A stretch of 64,000 nt of DNA, taken from Sequoia sempervirens (taxonomy: Eukaryota; Streptophyta; Pinopsida; Cupressales; Cupressaceae). The DNA is taken from the NCBI GenBank assembly GCA_007258455.2, contig VDFB02252616.1:122035394-122099393 (forward strand), written 5' to 3'. The notes under the pieces were generated by a model. It searched no databases and was not told the origin of the DNA. It saw nothing but the letters and a program-made list of their open reading frames with translations. Below are positions 12,401-25,153 of the stretch, piece after piece. Both the position numbers and the translations under genes were made by a program. Each line of letters begins with the position of its first letter. Position 1 is the first letter of the stretch.

Positions 12401-14785
12401 ATCCATCTTTCTTTTACACACATAGGTTATGCTATATTTATGAGCAATCCATATATTATACAAAATAACATAATTATGATACTTTTGACAATCAGGAATG
12501 TTTTAGTGAAGTAAATTAGGTTATATTATTTTGATTTGATTTACATTATTTGAATTTCTTTATTCCAATTATGCACATGCTTCATTGATAATAGATCTAA
12601 TCTGATCATTGAATTTAGGTTTTCATTGATTTGATCTCCTAATTTGTTATTTAAATTTCATTGATCATCTCCATTCGATTTTTTCCTATCCATATATACC
12701 TTGTACCAAATTTGCGTGAAGTACAATCTAGACCTCACCCCTTTAGAGAATCAAATATTCACACTCAATAAAACTTGATTTTTCTAGTAGTCTCTTTTGA
12801 ACTATTCAATTACACCAATAAACTAAAAGCCACTTGACAATAATGATTCTATTATGTTAGATCAATACTAGCAAAAAATAATCTTGACATTAAATCAACT
12901 TAAAATATCAATGCTTAGAATGCAAAATTAATGTGAAGTTGAGTTTTAGTTAAAATGCAATTTTAATGTAGACTGTAGCATGTGATAATATTTCCATCAT
13001 CAATATTAAATTAATGTTTCATAATAGGATAATAAATTATGATTTGAACACTTTTTGGCTAATATTGGATCATTTAGGAAATACAAGTAATGAATAATCA
13101 ACAATTTAAGGATTATATAAGAGTAATATATAGAATAATCTATGTGAGTTTTTGGTTGAGAGAATAGTAGTAGATGAATAGATTATCAATCTCCATCAAT
13201 TTAGAGTTGAATATTGAGGAGTATTCAATTATTCAAATTCATTGAAAGTTAACATATAGCTTCATGTTTTTTAAATCAAGCATTTGCACTTGAAAGAAAT
13301 AATAATTAAAAAAAAAATTGTTAGCCAAGAATTAAGCATTATTAACATTTTATAATTTTCATTGTGAAAATTTCACGTTAGATTTAACTAAACCTCCAAA
13401 ACTTTTCTTGGAAGAAAATATTATCCAAAATATATGGCCCAACTCATAGAGTGTCAAATATAACTTAGTAAGACAATACATGGGCTATGTCAAATCACTC
13501 ATTGAATTTTTTATAGCATAGTCAACATTATATAAAAATAAGATAATTTATAGTCCAGTAATTTGGTGGACAATGTGTGAATTTATAGTGTTGAATAATT
13601 ATTTGATAGAATTTATATCCCTAAAAGGTAATAGCCGAACCAATTATTAATTTAATTATTTTTAATTATTTAAATTTAAATTTTAAATATTTAATTAAAG
13701 ACTCTAAAAACCCTATATTACAATAATGCTTACATAAAAAATCTATCTGCTCAATATTATCCTTCATAGTTCATTATTTAGCCCTAAAATAAAAAACTTT
13801 AATCTTACCTACATAAAATCTTCTCATTATATTCACATACATAATAGTAAACCTTTGTATTACATGTCGGGTTCATAAGCATAATAAATAATGGATTTGC
13901 TTTTTTTTTCTAATCTATTAAACCTAGATTACAATCATGATTCATGTATTGACAAAAATTACTTGTGCATCAACATATAAAACCATTGTAACTTACTATA
14001 ATCGAATCTACAATAACAATACTAGCATACATTTTATACAATTATGCTTCTTATAATAAACAATTATAATGTTTTTGTAGACTATGTTTCTCAACAACAA
14101 TAACAAATCATGAATGCACTTGTCTTGTATTCCCATGAATGTTTCCAAATCAAATATGCTTGACATAGCTAAGAATTCATTTCTATTAAATCTCTATAGG
14201 AACTTTCGATGAGATAGGTCAAATGAGATTCATCCTTTCTCATATTATCAAAGGGTTTTCATCCTCTGATCTGAGGAAAACTAGAGGGTTTTCATACTCA
14301 AGTTTGGTTGTTCAAACATAAGTGCTCATAATAGGGTTATCAATTAGCTTTTCAATGCATAGAGTGTTTAATAAATCCTCCTAAGATGCATCTAACTTTT
14401 AACATTATTGAAACCATTTCTAATATATGGCTAGAAATCAATCTCACCTCAAATGGATGGCTTATGTCTTTCATAGATAAAGGATACTCAAGGATGCAGC
14501 CACCACATTAATGAGGCCCTACGAGTAAGTGATAGGTTATGGCATGTAATCAAAACAACTCTCTTTTCCTACTTCCATTTGAATAGTTTAATTAATTGGT
14601 CTTCTTCATCCATTTCTTGTATCCACATGTAAATATATGCCCTTGAGATTTTACTATGGTTTCTAGATGGGAAAATCTACTTTTATAGTAGTTATGGAAT
14701 CAAATTGGACATAATGGAATTCCTAGTAATTCAAGGGTAGGTAAGAATGAATAGTACAAAAATTGAGAATGTCAAATTGTGGGAC
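9470..14785. other. Long gene-free AT-rich stretch
   Basis: No frame longer than ~80 codons and no recognisable motif on either strand. Slightly GC-richer islands occur at 9650-9700 and 10140-10180, containing GCGCGCACCC-type and GTGCGCCC-type strings. The remainder has the texture of very old repeats. Confidence 0.4.
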
Positions 14786-15590
14786 TTGGGGATACCACAT
14801 GGGTGAGTGCAGTATCACGAGGGTCCAAAAATTGGCGATATGACAAAAAAGTGGCTGATGACTTTTTCTATCCAAATTTGATGAAACAAAAAGGGTTTAT
14901 TGAGAAAATTGTTAGCTTTCCATAAATATAAGATATTCCTTCTTTGGAATTAAATAGATAATTATTATTGATTTTCTAGATACATTTTGACTAAAGTCCT
15001 AATTGATATGTTGATTGAAAAATAACTATATTTCTTAAACAATTTCGCATTTTTTGAATCCAAAAAATCAAGCACATTCTATGCTTCCCATAATATAGAA
15101 TAAAAAAAGAAAAATTTAATTTCATAAATTTTTGACAAAGTTACGTTGGTCAGACAAACAAGATTAATATTTTTAAAAGGTTTTAATAAAAAATTCATAA
15201 CTAATTATTTACTTGCAAAAAAATTACAATAAAAAATGTGGCACATCTAGGCATATGTCTTTTACATATATTGAAAGTTTCAAAAAAAATATATTATTTT
15301 TCCCTTGTACTTAGGTTGGTCAAACATACACCTACTTTTTATTTTTTCCTAAAAATTAGTACTACTACATTGAAATTTCATATTTTCACCAAATAGATTT
15401 AATTTTTTCCAAAAAAAGAATAGTATCTTAGAAAGTAAATTCAATTTGCTACAAATTTTGTTCTTACATATTTTTCAAATTATGTAAATAAATTATTCAA
15501 TTTTTTATTTCAAGTTTCCTAACTCTATTTTTTTTAATTTTATTTCCACTTAAGGGCATAGTTTAGACTCCCACATGATCCTACACTGAC
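14786..15590 (+). mobile_element. ~0.8-kb dispersed non-coding element, copy 1
   Basis: This segment is homologous, in inverse orientation, to 20241-21010. Shared landmarks in order are a GATACC start, TGGCGATATGAC, GTGGCTGAtGAC, ACATTCTATGCTTCcCAtA, a block of T-rich sequence, CCACTTAAGGGC and CATGATCCTACAC. It has no coding frame, so it is a non-autonomous element. Exact ends and terminal repeats could not be fixed. Confidence 0.65.
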
Positions 15591-17374
15591 CCACATGATG
15601 TATGCCACAAACTAGGATTTAGGGAGTTGGGGGAATGTATTTTGATATGGACAATTTTCAAACCTTGATAAGGGAAAAGAAGAGTAAATTTTGATCAGAA
15701 GGATGATGGGAAGGACAAGTCTAATATTTTGACAATAATAAAGGAAAGGTAGACCTAGGAGAAGAGGTATGCTAGGAAGGGTAATTGTGACACTTCTTCA
15801 ACTTGTAGGCTTAAAAAAATTTAAAATCTTAGTAACTTTTGAACTTGATGGGCACATGGTGGAAGATATAAAGAAAACACAAGAAAAAATGGGCCAAGGA
15901 GAATGTTGGGAATAAGAACTAAGCATTTAATCTACAAGCACACATTAATTCAAAAGGGGAAATTAAACAAAGTGAAAACCATGGACGTCTCTAGCTCATT
16001 CCCTACATAGTGAGGTTCCATTCCAATAATCTCATGATATAGATGAGATTCAATTTTATTGGCACCCACTTTTATGCGTTTAAATTTTTCTTTGTTTCTC
16101 TCTAAAGGTTATGTTTTTAACCCTATCCACCCCTTGTTAATAATTGTAGTGCACCTCTCATTTGCATCTTGTTAATGTGAGATTAGTGTTTTAGCTTCAT
16201 TGTTTCCTTATGATTGTTGTGGTAATTATTTTATGGATCTAAATGGTGTGTATGAACCACCACATGTTCAAGATGATATTCCTCAACATGTCCATTGTTG
16301 GAATTTTATACATTTATATGCTTGGATATATTAATTGCTTTAGTTTAGTGATGAGCATTATATATGTCATTCAATTAAATATGATCATGTTTATGGATCT
16401 TTAAAAGGAATGATTTATTTAATGATTTATATGGAGATGTATAGACGTTATTTATGATTTATAATATTGGACCATTTTAGGTGATTATGATGTGCTTCGA
16501 CTATATATGCATTGAGTAGATACACTTGGCATGCGTTGACTAGTTACATGCACATGGTTATTTCTCCCTCTGGCTACATAGGTCAGTGTTATTCCCCAAA
16601 GGTGGTTAATTCAGAGTTGTCACATTCAAACCCCTCCATGTCTATTCCTTGGTCATACTCAAATTGAGTAAGGCATGTGTCATCTTTAACCTTATGTCAA
16701 CCCCAATATAATTTAGGGGTTATTCTAGAATCCATGTGTTGTGAATGACTAGTGAATGTTTGACTTAATTAATGGTTTAAATTTCATATTGTTCTCGTAA
16801 ATAAATTAGGAATTTAAATGATTCAGATATTTATTATTAAAATATTTTATATGTTTAGGGAATGGGTAAAATAGAATGAAAGTAAGTTATTATTTATTTT
16901 AAATTTTGAAAATTGCTTGTGTTGGGAATTGTGCGTTATGTGTGATTAAGTATCTTGTTGAATTTTAATTTCTGTAAATTTAATGAATATGCTTATATGG
17001 ACTTAAATCCTTAATTTAAATAATATAAGTTATTTAAAAGTTGTTTGATATGTCTATTTTGGTTTTGAGGATTTTGGTTTTGGTTTTGAGGATTTATTGG
17101 AAAAGAGTAAATAGGAAAAATCGATTTTACATAATTATTTAACTTTTATTGGGAAAAAATAAAGAGAGGATCATGCTTGCTGATTTTTATGATTCCTCAT
17201 TCGACATGCTTGACAAACATTACATTTCAAATTTTGGAGGGCATTGAGGTTTTTTCATTTTTTCAAATTCAATTGATAATTTTTTGTTGCATATATTTCT
17301 AAGAGAATGATTAGCGGAGTTTCTAATCCTCCAAACTTATTTCATTTGGAAATTTACATGCTTAAATTAATTGT
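15591..17374. other. Gene-free stretch before the first gypsy LTR
   Basis: No frame or motif supported. It includes a short direct duplication of a GGTTTTGAGGATTT phrase near 17060-17090. Confidence 0.4.
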
Positions 17375-18661
17375 TGTATAGGAGAGAATTTGTACCCCTT
17401 GTACAAATTCCCCTTTCATGTACCCTCACCTTAGAAAATCAAATCTGAAGGAAAAATTCCACATCACCCCGCTACCTTCCATCCACTTGGTGTTTTTCTT
17501 GCGCATTGGTGAGAGAATATTTTTTGGGGATGAACGTGTGGCATGAAGACGTTTCCATGACATGTTGTCATCCATGATGGATTCTTGCATCTAAAGTTGG
17601 TAGAGACATTACACACTAGATTGGGGCCGAATCGTAATGTCCCTCTTTAACCAACCAACCCAAAATATGCCTTATTCCTTCTCATCCCACCTTCAAAAAC
17701 ATCCATTCTCACTTTCTTTCATCCTCTAGACATTCATTTTCATTCTCTACAAATTCATTCCCTTCATTCTTCACATTTTCACTCTCTCAAACAACATTCT
17801 AGGAATTCACTCTTGAGCATTGCAACAGTTGTGAAGATTCGTCAACTCCACATTGCAAGTGTGAGGCAAGCCATAGAATTTGTGGGCTTAGAGTCTTGCA
17901 AGACCTCCTTTCATCATCGTTGTGGCTATGGTGACTTTTCCAAATCCATACCTTGCATCTTCCACCATTGGCTAGTGAGATTTTAGGTGGAGGTGGTAAT
18001 GCTTCACTCTCCTTTGTGATTTGATAGAGAAGCATATTATTTTGTAGTGTTTATTGCATGATTTCTTTCTTTCATTATTGCATATTCTACTTCATTTCTT
18101 TCTGGTTGTATGTGGAGGTGGTAACACCAAAACATGGATCTGACTGAGGTAGGCCCCTATAAAACTCCAACAATTTCCCCCCTTTCTTGTGTATAGGTTG
18201 AAGTACATGTGGAGTTAGCTAGTTAATTGGTGCTTTTGTGTGATTATCTTTGTCACCTTAGCCTTTATCTACTTGCTTTATCAGCTATGTCTCTATTTCT
18301 TGTACTTTCTTATTTTGTTTTTCCTATCACAATAAAATAGATAGGTTATCAGTTAGTGTTTAGGTAGTTTGTACTACATTGTGTGTTTTCTGGTCATACG
18401 GATGCCAACGCGCTATGATACCTTTCGAGAACTGCATTGTTGTTCTCAAACAAAGAGTTATCTAAGGTATAGTATTGACTCCAAAAACTAGCTTGCCTAG
18501 TCTAAACCAAAACTTTGGGGCTGTTTAAAGTGATAGAAATAATACATAGTGCTCTTCATTCTCAATCCCCATCCTTTTAGAGTGAGGTAAGTTAGGGCAG
18601 ATCTCTACTCTCGACTCTTTGTGACCTGGAGCCTTGAAGTGGTTGGTCACCCTCTCTTAAA
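17375..18661 (+). mobile_element. 5' LTR of a Ty3/gypsy-like element (copy A)
   Basis: Starts TGTATAGGAG and ends CTTAAA, six bases before the primer-binding site. It is collinear with 26743-28026, which starts TGTATAGAAG and ends CTTACA; the lengths are 1287 and 1284 bp. Shared blocks include TTGTACCCCTTGTACAAATT at the left end and TGACTGAGG(T/A)AGGCCCCTAT in the right half. The terminal TG is kept, while CA has become AA in this copy. Divergence is high, so the element is old. Confidence 0.8.
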
Positions 18662-18666
18662 TTTTT

Positions 18667-18685
18667 TGGTGAACCCAATGTGAAC
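18667..18685 (+). other. Primer-binding site, copy A
   Basis: TGGTGAACCCAATGTGAAC lies just inside the LTR and is identical in copy B at 28031. A TGG start a few bases after the LTR is the normal place for a tRNA 3'-end match. The tRNA species was not identified. Confidence 0.6.
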
Positions 18686-18815
18686 AACATCTACCAATTT
18701 GTCTATGTTGAAGCTTGTCCCTCCTACCCTAAGATCATTGTAACCCTAAGTGTTGTGAAGGTTTATGAGCATCACAACCTAGTCCACAACTTTTGGGTAC
18801 ATGGTTAGATGAAGT

Positions 18816-20240
18816 GTGCAACACGTACCGATGGAGAAGATGAAGGTCACTTTTAGTTTCACCTCCAGTTTCTCCGCTGGTTTAGTTGATGAATTTACCA
18901 CTGGTTTTCCTATGGGCTTCACTAAAGAGATAGGTTTCATAGATGAAACCACTCACATTACTACTCCTCCAACATCCCCCATGACTTCATCCATGGATGA
19001 GGATGAGGTTGTGCATGTCCCTACAGAAAACCTTTTGGCATTGGATAACAGGTTACTAGACCTTGTGCACCATTTGGAGAAATCACCAAACATGGCGAGG
19101 GTAGCTAGGATTACTAGCAAATTGAGACATTTTTTGGGAAATGATCATATACGCTTTTAATTCTTATGTGGCCTTGTCGATCTAACAAAAGCTTATGTCC
19201 CTTCATCTAGACCTAGATCAAGTACCACTCGAGGAGAGTTGCTCGATACTTATGAAAGACAAATAGGCATTTCAATGCCCACTACATTTGTTCACATGGC
19301 TGAATCAGGACCCTCAATTTGTGTTTCTTTTGCTTCTCAAAATTCCCCCACTATCAAGGTGAGTAAGACACCCTGTGGGTTTTCATCCCTCCTACTGCCC
19401 TCGATAGAAAAGGCTCTTGTGGAATGAGTGGTGGTGGTTCTAGTAGCAGAGGTGGCACTAGCAGAGGTGGTTCTAGTGGAGGCCATGGAGGTGGCTTTGG
19501 TAGTGGAGGTCACACCGGTGGAGGCCCTACTGGTGGTGGTGGTTATGAAAGTGGTCACAATGGTGGCTCCGGAGGTGGTTTTAGTGTTGGTGGTTTTGGA
19601 GGCTCCACTAATCCATTGTCATCTACTGACCTTGTTTTGAATTCCTTGCTCCAAAATATGGATTATATGTAAAACCAGTTGGTGATTCTCTCTTAAGCCT
19701 CAACCCAACCTATTTTTCAACCCTTTTTTCTAACATAGCCCATTGTCGGTAACAATCCTAAGTACTCCCTTCCCACAAGGAATGGAGATTCTAAAATTTG
19801 AGAAGTACGGCAACAAAGGGTGCCCACACATACATTTTTCTTCCTTTAATTCCATGTGTACAGACTTCTTCCATCATGATGCAATGATGGAAAAAATATT
19901 TACTTGATCTCTTTAGGATACAACACTCGAGTGGCACTATTCCTTACCTGAAAATTCCATTTTCTCATTTGATCAACTTGTTACAAACTAGTTTCTCCAA
20001 TAGTTCCAATCCAATATTAGACTGAAGATGACCTTTTCGGATCTCTTCCAATGCAAGCAAGGGGGCAATGATAAGATTACTAGTTTCATAACACTGTATC
20101 AAGTGCTCTTCTCTCAAATCTTGTACATGTTACTTGATTCTGATGTACAAAAGGTTTTCATAGGGAACCTGCAAAGACCATGGTAGGAACAGTTTTCCCT
20201 TATGAAATACCCTTCTTTCATGCATCTTTGTGCAACATTA
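18816..20240 (+). pseudogene. Gypsy-like gag remnant, copy A
   Basis: Three frame pieces make up a gag protein. 18816-19160 is an N-terminal acidic region (114 codons). 19424-19672 is a low-complexity Gly/Ser-rich segment of ~60 residues encoded by GGTGG repeats. From about 19780 there is a retrotransposon gag core (family PF03732 by motif order) containing KFEKYGNKG, a W-HYSLPENS block, FDQLVTN and TSFITLYQVLFSQI. Many stops and frameshifts interrupt it. The frame is cut at ~20240 by the ~0.8-kb dispersed element. Copy B at 28180-29507 covers the same region and supports the reading. Product: the structural capsid protein of the element, now dead. Confidence 0.8.
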
Positions 20241-21010
20241 GGGTATGTGTAGGATCATGGAAAAAATAGGCCCTTAAGTGGTGAAAAATTTAGAAAAATC
20301 AGAGTTAGGCAACTTGACATAAAACTTTAAATAATTTATGTATATTATTTCAAAAATATGTAAGAATAGAATCCATAGCAAATTGAATGTAGTTTCTAAA
20401 CTACTAGGTTTTTTTTTTTTAAATCTATTTGGTGAAAATTTGAAATTTCAATGCAGCAGTACTTAAATTTCAAGGAAAAAATAAGTAGTTGTCTGTATAA
20501 CCACCCTAACCATAATAAAATGATAATTTTTTTTATAAGATTTTAGATATAAGTAGATGACTCATGTCCCAATGTGATGCATATTTTTTGTAATTTTTTT
20601 CCAAGTAAATAATTAATTATTATTTTTTATTACAACTTTAAAAAAATATAAAAACTTGTATGTCTGACTACCTTAACTTGGTAAAAGCTTCATGAATTTT
20701 TTATTTTTTTTAATCCTATAGTATGTGAAGCATAGAATGTGATACTATTTGAAAGCTATATATTATTTCAATCAGCCTATCAATTGGGAATTTAGTTGTA
20801 ATTCAAATAGAAAATAATAATAATTATTTATTAAATTCAAAGTAAAGCATAATTTATATTGGTGGAAAGATGAGAATCTCCCTTTAAAACCCTTTTCATT
20901 TCATCAATTTTGGGTAAAAACAAAGTTGTCAGCCACATACCCTACACATACCCATCATATCGCCACTTTCTGGCCCAACATGATCATGCTCATACCCATT
21001 ATGGGAGTAT
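20241..21010 (-). mobile_element. ~0.8-kb dispersed non-coding element, copy 2, inserted in gag
   Basis: Reverse-complement counterpart of 14786-15590. Gag coding character stops at its left edge, and recognisable gag-pol sequence resumes to its right at about 21180, so it is a later insertion into copy A. No target duplication could be recognised, perhaps because of decay. A short frame starting at 20926 spans the right junction and is not a real gene. Confidence 0.65.
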
Positions 21011-21174
21011 CAGTAGATGGTAGTTCAGTTCAGGGGATCCTCCTCATGCTCCCATTTAAAAGTAAAATTGATTGTATCGATCTAGAGGAAAGGAAAGTCT
21101 ATTATGAAGGTAGTAGCCATAATGAATGATAATGGCCTCAGATGAAATAGAAAGTTCACAAAGTTAGTAGAGTC

Positions 21175-22215
21175 TTATTCTTCCATCTTGCAGAAGTTGC
21201 TAAAGGATAAGATCATAACCTTAGAGAACCCTTGACCTCTCAAGGAACCTTTTCTTGATTGGTATGATGAGAATGCCTTCTGTCAGTACCATCAAGTCAA
21301 CAAACATGATACTGAATGCTACATGCACCTTTGTCATGAGATATTGAACCACATTGAGAATGGTACTATTCCTCTTGATGGGAGTCAATAAAATATAAAT
21401 AAATTGGTGGAGAAAGCAAAGAGTGAGTTGCAAATGTACATGAACCCATTTAAGTTGCATTTTTCTAACTTAATTATTAATTCTTATGATTCTATCACTC
21501 AACGTGAGGTGTAGGTTAACAAATGGTTACTATTGCTCTTTCTACGTAGCCTATGACTGGTTCACCAGATGTAAAATTCACCTCGTAGGATATATCCTTG
21601 AATAATAAGCCCTCTCCCCTTTACATTCCCACTTGCCTCAATGGGAACATTGTGATAGGGGTCCTAGTTGACCCTGCGAGCCAAGTGAATGTCATTACCA
21701 AGATGTTGTGGATGAATTCATTATAAAGGGAGTATGAAGAAACAAAATCTACCATTTGTACACATGATGGACACTCTCAAATTTTGTATGGCTCAATAAC
21801 TCTTTTTGTCCTAGTTGGACCTAGGGCTATGGACACAACTTTTGATGTTATTGTAGAATTAGATTTATTCAGAGTGAAGTTAGGCATACCATGGCTAGCT
21901 TCCATGAATGAAATTACTTCCGTCATTCATAATTTTTTGAAATTATCCTACGAAAGTGTTGTACATGTCATACATCAAACTAGATACCAACCATTGGTGT
22001 CCCATGGGGGTTACTCATTGGATCATTTTTGACCTGCCTTGGTTGATCTGCTTCCACCAAGAATGGACCTACTTTACCAAAACTATGTGAGGTATAAGAC
22101 CGGGGGCAAAGGATAGCCGAATTTGACCCTTCTAGTTGCACAATAGCAAGTTGTCTCCCTTTCTCAAAATGGAATGAAGAGGCCTGCTCAGCCTTAGGAT
22201 ATCTCTCGCATGGTA
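21175..22215 (+). pseudogene. Gypsy-like zinc-knuckle and aspartic-protease remnant, copy A
   Basis: 21175-21390 reads LLKDKIITLENP then FLDWYDENAFCQYHQVNKHDTE, a C-x2-H-x4-H motif in the position of the gag knuckle, followed by a helix ending in IENGTI. From about 21600 to 22032 a second frame contains GNIVIGVLVDPASQVNVI, which matches the start of a retroviral-type aspartic protease; the D-S/T-G catalytic triad is changed to D-P-A, so it is inactive. The frame runs on through FVLVGPRAMDTTFDVIVE and LGIPWLASM. No reverse transcriptase follows. The frame is interrupted at 22219 by a DNA transposon. Confidence 0.65.
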
Positions 22216-22218
22216 TTA

Positions 22219-22361
22219 GGACATAATAATTCGGCCAAAATAACCTTGGACAGAATAACCCAGCCAAAATAACCCAAGGAAAAAATAACCCGAGGTCATA
22301 ATAAACCATGGACAGAATAACCTGTGGTCAAAATAACCCATGGACAAAATAACCCAAGGTC
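22219..22361 (+). repeat. Left terminal inverted repeat (AATAACC units)
   Basis: About nine AATAA(C/T)C-type units at ~16-bp spacing, with small indels. It pairs unit by unit with the reverse complement of 23035-23170. Confidence 0.85.
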
Positions 22362-22583
22362 ATTTTAGATCAAGCTAGTAAACTAGAAATGACATAAAAT
22401 AAATTATAAATATGATTGTGAGGCACTATAGAGGCTATTTAGGTCATTTTAAAACCATATATCCATTATATACCCCTAAAATAGCCTCAAAACACCTTTA
22501 ATATGCTTATACAACCTATAAAATGATAAATAATTATAAAAATAAAGGAAATTTCGTGGGAATAAGTTGATTATTTTGAAGAC

Positions 22584-22856
22584 ACATGGATTGGCAGACT
22601 AACCAGAAGAGGCAATAGATGATCACCCAAGTTTCCAATCACAATGTGGAATTGCTATTCAGCTACTCAAGATGATCTTCCCTTAACCAATAATACTATT
22701 GAGGGATGACACAAAGGATTTAGTGAATTGCTTCAAGCATTGCACAACTTAGTCAAGAAATTCATCAAAGCAGTGAAAAAAGAATAGTCTCCAAGAGAAT
22801 AGAATAGAGAAATATATGGTTGGATACACTAGGCAACCAAGCATGAAAAAATAACG
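22584..22856 (+). pseudogene. C-terminal transposase fragment (Mutator superfamily, Phantom-like)
   Basis: One frame with internal stops reads WIGRLTRRGNR, then a stop and SPKFPITMWNCYSA, then DDLPLTNNTIEG, a stop, HKGFSELL, and later KKFIKAVKKE. The order FPIxMWNxY - LPxTNNxxEGWHxxF - WKFIxALKKEQ is typical of the C-terminal part of Phantom/MULE-type transposases, and the stop after IEG sits where Trp is expected (TGG to TGA). The DDE core is missing, so the copy is an internally deleted, dead element. Identification is from remembered motif order and not from a search. Confidence 0.65.
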
Positions 22857-23034
22857 TGAACTCAAAGAAAGACTAAAAATATTGGTTGATGGTTATCACA
22901 ACTATAACATTTTAGATTATATAAGAGGCATCGCTCATAATTTGACGCTTTAATTGAATATTTGAATAATAAAGTTTTTTTATCAACATACATGTAATTT
23001 ATAAATTTTGTTTTCCTTTTCCTATATTCTTGTG

Positions 23035-23170
23035 GGGATATTTTGTCCATGGGTTATTCTGACCACAGGTTATTTTGGCTTGGGTTATTATGACCCTGGG
23101 TTATTTTTCCCTGGGTTATTATGACCGGGTTATTCTGTCTAGGGTTATTTTGGCCGGGTTATTATGTCCC
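23035..23170 (-). repeat. Right terminal inverted repeat (AATAACC units)
   Basis: Reverse-complement partner of 22219-22361, running from GGACAAAATATCCCC at the inner side to GGGACATAATAACCC at the outer end. In its plus-strand form it reads as GGTTATT repeats. Confidence 0.85.
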
Positions 23171-24239
23171 TACTTGGAACAAAGCTAAGATTAGGATATC
23201 AAAACTTCCTACTATGCTTCCTGGACCTTAACCCTACTTGTATGGTAGAAGGAAGAGTCCCTGCAGTGAATCCTCTATGTCTCATCCTTTGTGGCATCCC
23301 ACCGCTCCTACTCCAAAAGCATTGAATGGTAAGAGGCTCGTTGTCGAGGCACTAGAGTCGACCCACCTATTGTGTCTTAATCTCTCTCTCCTATTCCCAT
23401 TCAAGAGTCTACCCCTCTGCTAGAAATGACTATGATGGACACCCCTATGGATGAGTAGGATCCTTCTATCCCTTTGCAGTACTAGGCCTCTAGCTTGAAG
23501 AGTTGTAGAAACTACCTTACATGTGAGTGCAAGCACCGGTGAAAGGATCTAGTGGCTGAGTAGGCCACTTTGCGAGAAAAGGAAGAGGAGTTGATTGACC
23601 TTGATCCAAGGCCTCCTAATGCATCCTACTCTCTCCTCCCCTCTACTTTTGTTCAGTCGATTTTAGTCTCACTTATGAATCTTGTTGTGAATGTGAGTGT
23701 GCTTGACCCAAAAAAGGTGTAGGTTTTTATCGTTCCCTTGGCTGAGTCACCCTTGTTGATGTCCCTTCTGGACATCCCACCATTTCCTAAAATCTTGGAC
23801 ATGTCGAATACCTTGGTGGTGTTAGCTACGGTTTTCTCCTCCTCCTTTACACCTCTTGCCTCATGTATGGGGAGTTCACATCCCCTGACAAGGGAGAATA
23901 TAGAGGTTGGCCCTTTCAACAATGGAGGGTGTAAGAGGAGCTCATATTCTCCAAAGGGTAGTCTTGTGCTAGCTTGTTCTATCCTAGTGACGAACAAGTT
24001 CTGGTCTCCCCTGAGTTTTTCATCCCTCTCAAGCCACTCGGTGAGCCAAGTTGTGAATCTCGGGCATCATCCTACCCATCCGTTGAGGTACAACATGGCA
24101 CTTTTGGAAAGTGCATGTTTAAATCTCTGGATGAATTTCTAGCCTTGTTAGTGATCTTCATAAAATCACTAACCATAGCTCCACAAGAGCCAATCGAAGA
24201 AGATTTTATGGGCCTTATTCCTTACCCCTTGTTACAGTA
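23171..24239 (+). pseudogene. Decayed internal coding region of gypsy copy A
   Basis: Sequence resumes after the DNA transposon with Pro/Ser-rich coding-like frames. The best are 23738-23970 and, after a shift, 23974-24239, ending in an acidic EEDFMGLIPYPLLQ segment. No reverse transcriptase, RNase H or integrase motif was found, so the element looks non-autonomous (gag-protease only) or has lost pol. The protein identity is not recognised. Confidence 0.35.
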
Positions 24240-25153
24240 GGGTGGAAATCACCTCCCCTTAATATTCCACCATTGTAGGCTTATCCTTCTTCCCATTATA
24301 ATGATCTAGATCAAGGGAAGTGGATGACCTCTTCATCGATGAATGTTAGGGGGAGGCCCCTTCGTTATCTTTAGATTAGAAGTGTGTGTTGAAATGTGTC
24401 CCCCCATGCATGTGCTATGTGCTCATGGATGACCCTTGTAAACCTTTTTGGTGCTTGGATACATGAGTGATTTTATGTCATAAACCTTCTTCTATTTGTA
24501 TCATCATTCTTCCTCTATTATCTAATTTTATTTTTGACAAATTAGGGATGATGCAAAGTGTTGGGGGCATTTAGGCTTCCCTTCCTTGTTGAACCAGAGT
24601 TTTTTTTTTTACTTTGTCTTCTCGTGCATTCTTCACATGACCATATATAGTAAGGGGTTTAGGACAGTTCATTTACATATACTATTATTATACTTATATA
24701 TTTATGAGCAACTCTAACCCTGAAATATTAGATCACCCTTGTGTCTTTTGTTTGTGCTATTTATGTCTCTCTCTTTTATCTTTCTCTCTTCTTTTCTTGA
24801 GTTGTCCCTCATATGTATGACAAAGTTACTTTCACAATCCTTTGATTTTCAAAATATGCATTCATTTCCAATGAATTTTTTCTTGAAAATCCTTGCAAGA
24901 TGTTTACAAGAATCACATTCTCAACTTGGACTCCTAGCCGAATGTGTTTCCTTTATCATGGGTTCACAAAGAAGGAACTTGAGAACTTTCCTTCAAGGTG
25001 GGAGTAGTTTTTCTTATGGGAGAAACCATGACCTTCCCCTCAGGAGGGGGCATCTCCTTCCTTTCGAATTCCTTGATGAAGTGAACATATTTTGAAAGGA
25101 TTCCTTGATGATGAATTGATTTGAGAAAAAATGTCTCTTTGAAACTTTCAAAT
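24240..25153. other. Non-coding 3' part of gypsy copy A
   Basis: Contains poly-T and pyrimidine-rich stretches and one 118-codon frame (24739-25095) with no recognisable motif. No gene supported. Confidence 0.35.

Larger units (their letters stand above)
22219..23170 (+). mobile_element. Mutator/Phantom-like DNA transposon with long repeat-built TIRs
   Basis: A 952-bp insertion flanked by inverted repeats of ~143 bp (22219-22361) and ~136 bp (23035-23170). Both arms begin (G)GGACATAATAA and consist of ~16-bp units around AATAACC, alternating with GGACAG, GGCCAA and GGTCAT spacers; unit order is the same in the two arms. The interior has a transposase remnant in the same orientation. The flanks read TTA on the left and CTA on the right, so a target duplication is not clear. 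It interrupts the gypsy protease region, so it is younger than that element. Confidence 0.8.

Noticed and set aside
19337..19640. Overlapping open frames on both strands across the GGTGG-rich part of gag A
   Set aside because: Low-complexity repeats keep several frames open at once. Only the Gly/Ser-rich frame continues the gag protein and recurs in copy B (28790-28960).
22211..23173. Harbinger-type reading of the AATAACC element from TTA/CTA flanks
   Set aside because: The flanking trinucleotides do not match exactly, and the interior peptide resembles a Mutator/Phantom transposase rather than a Harbinger one.
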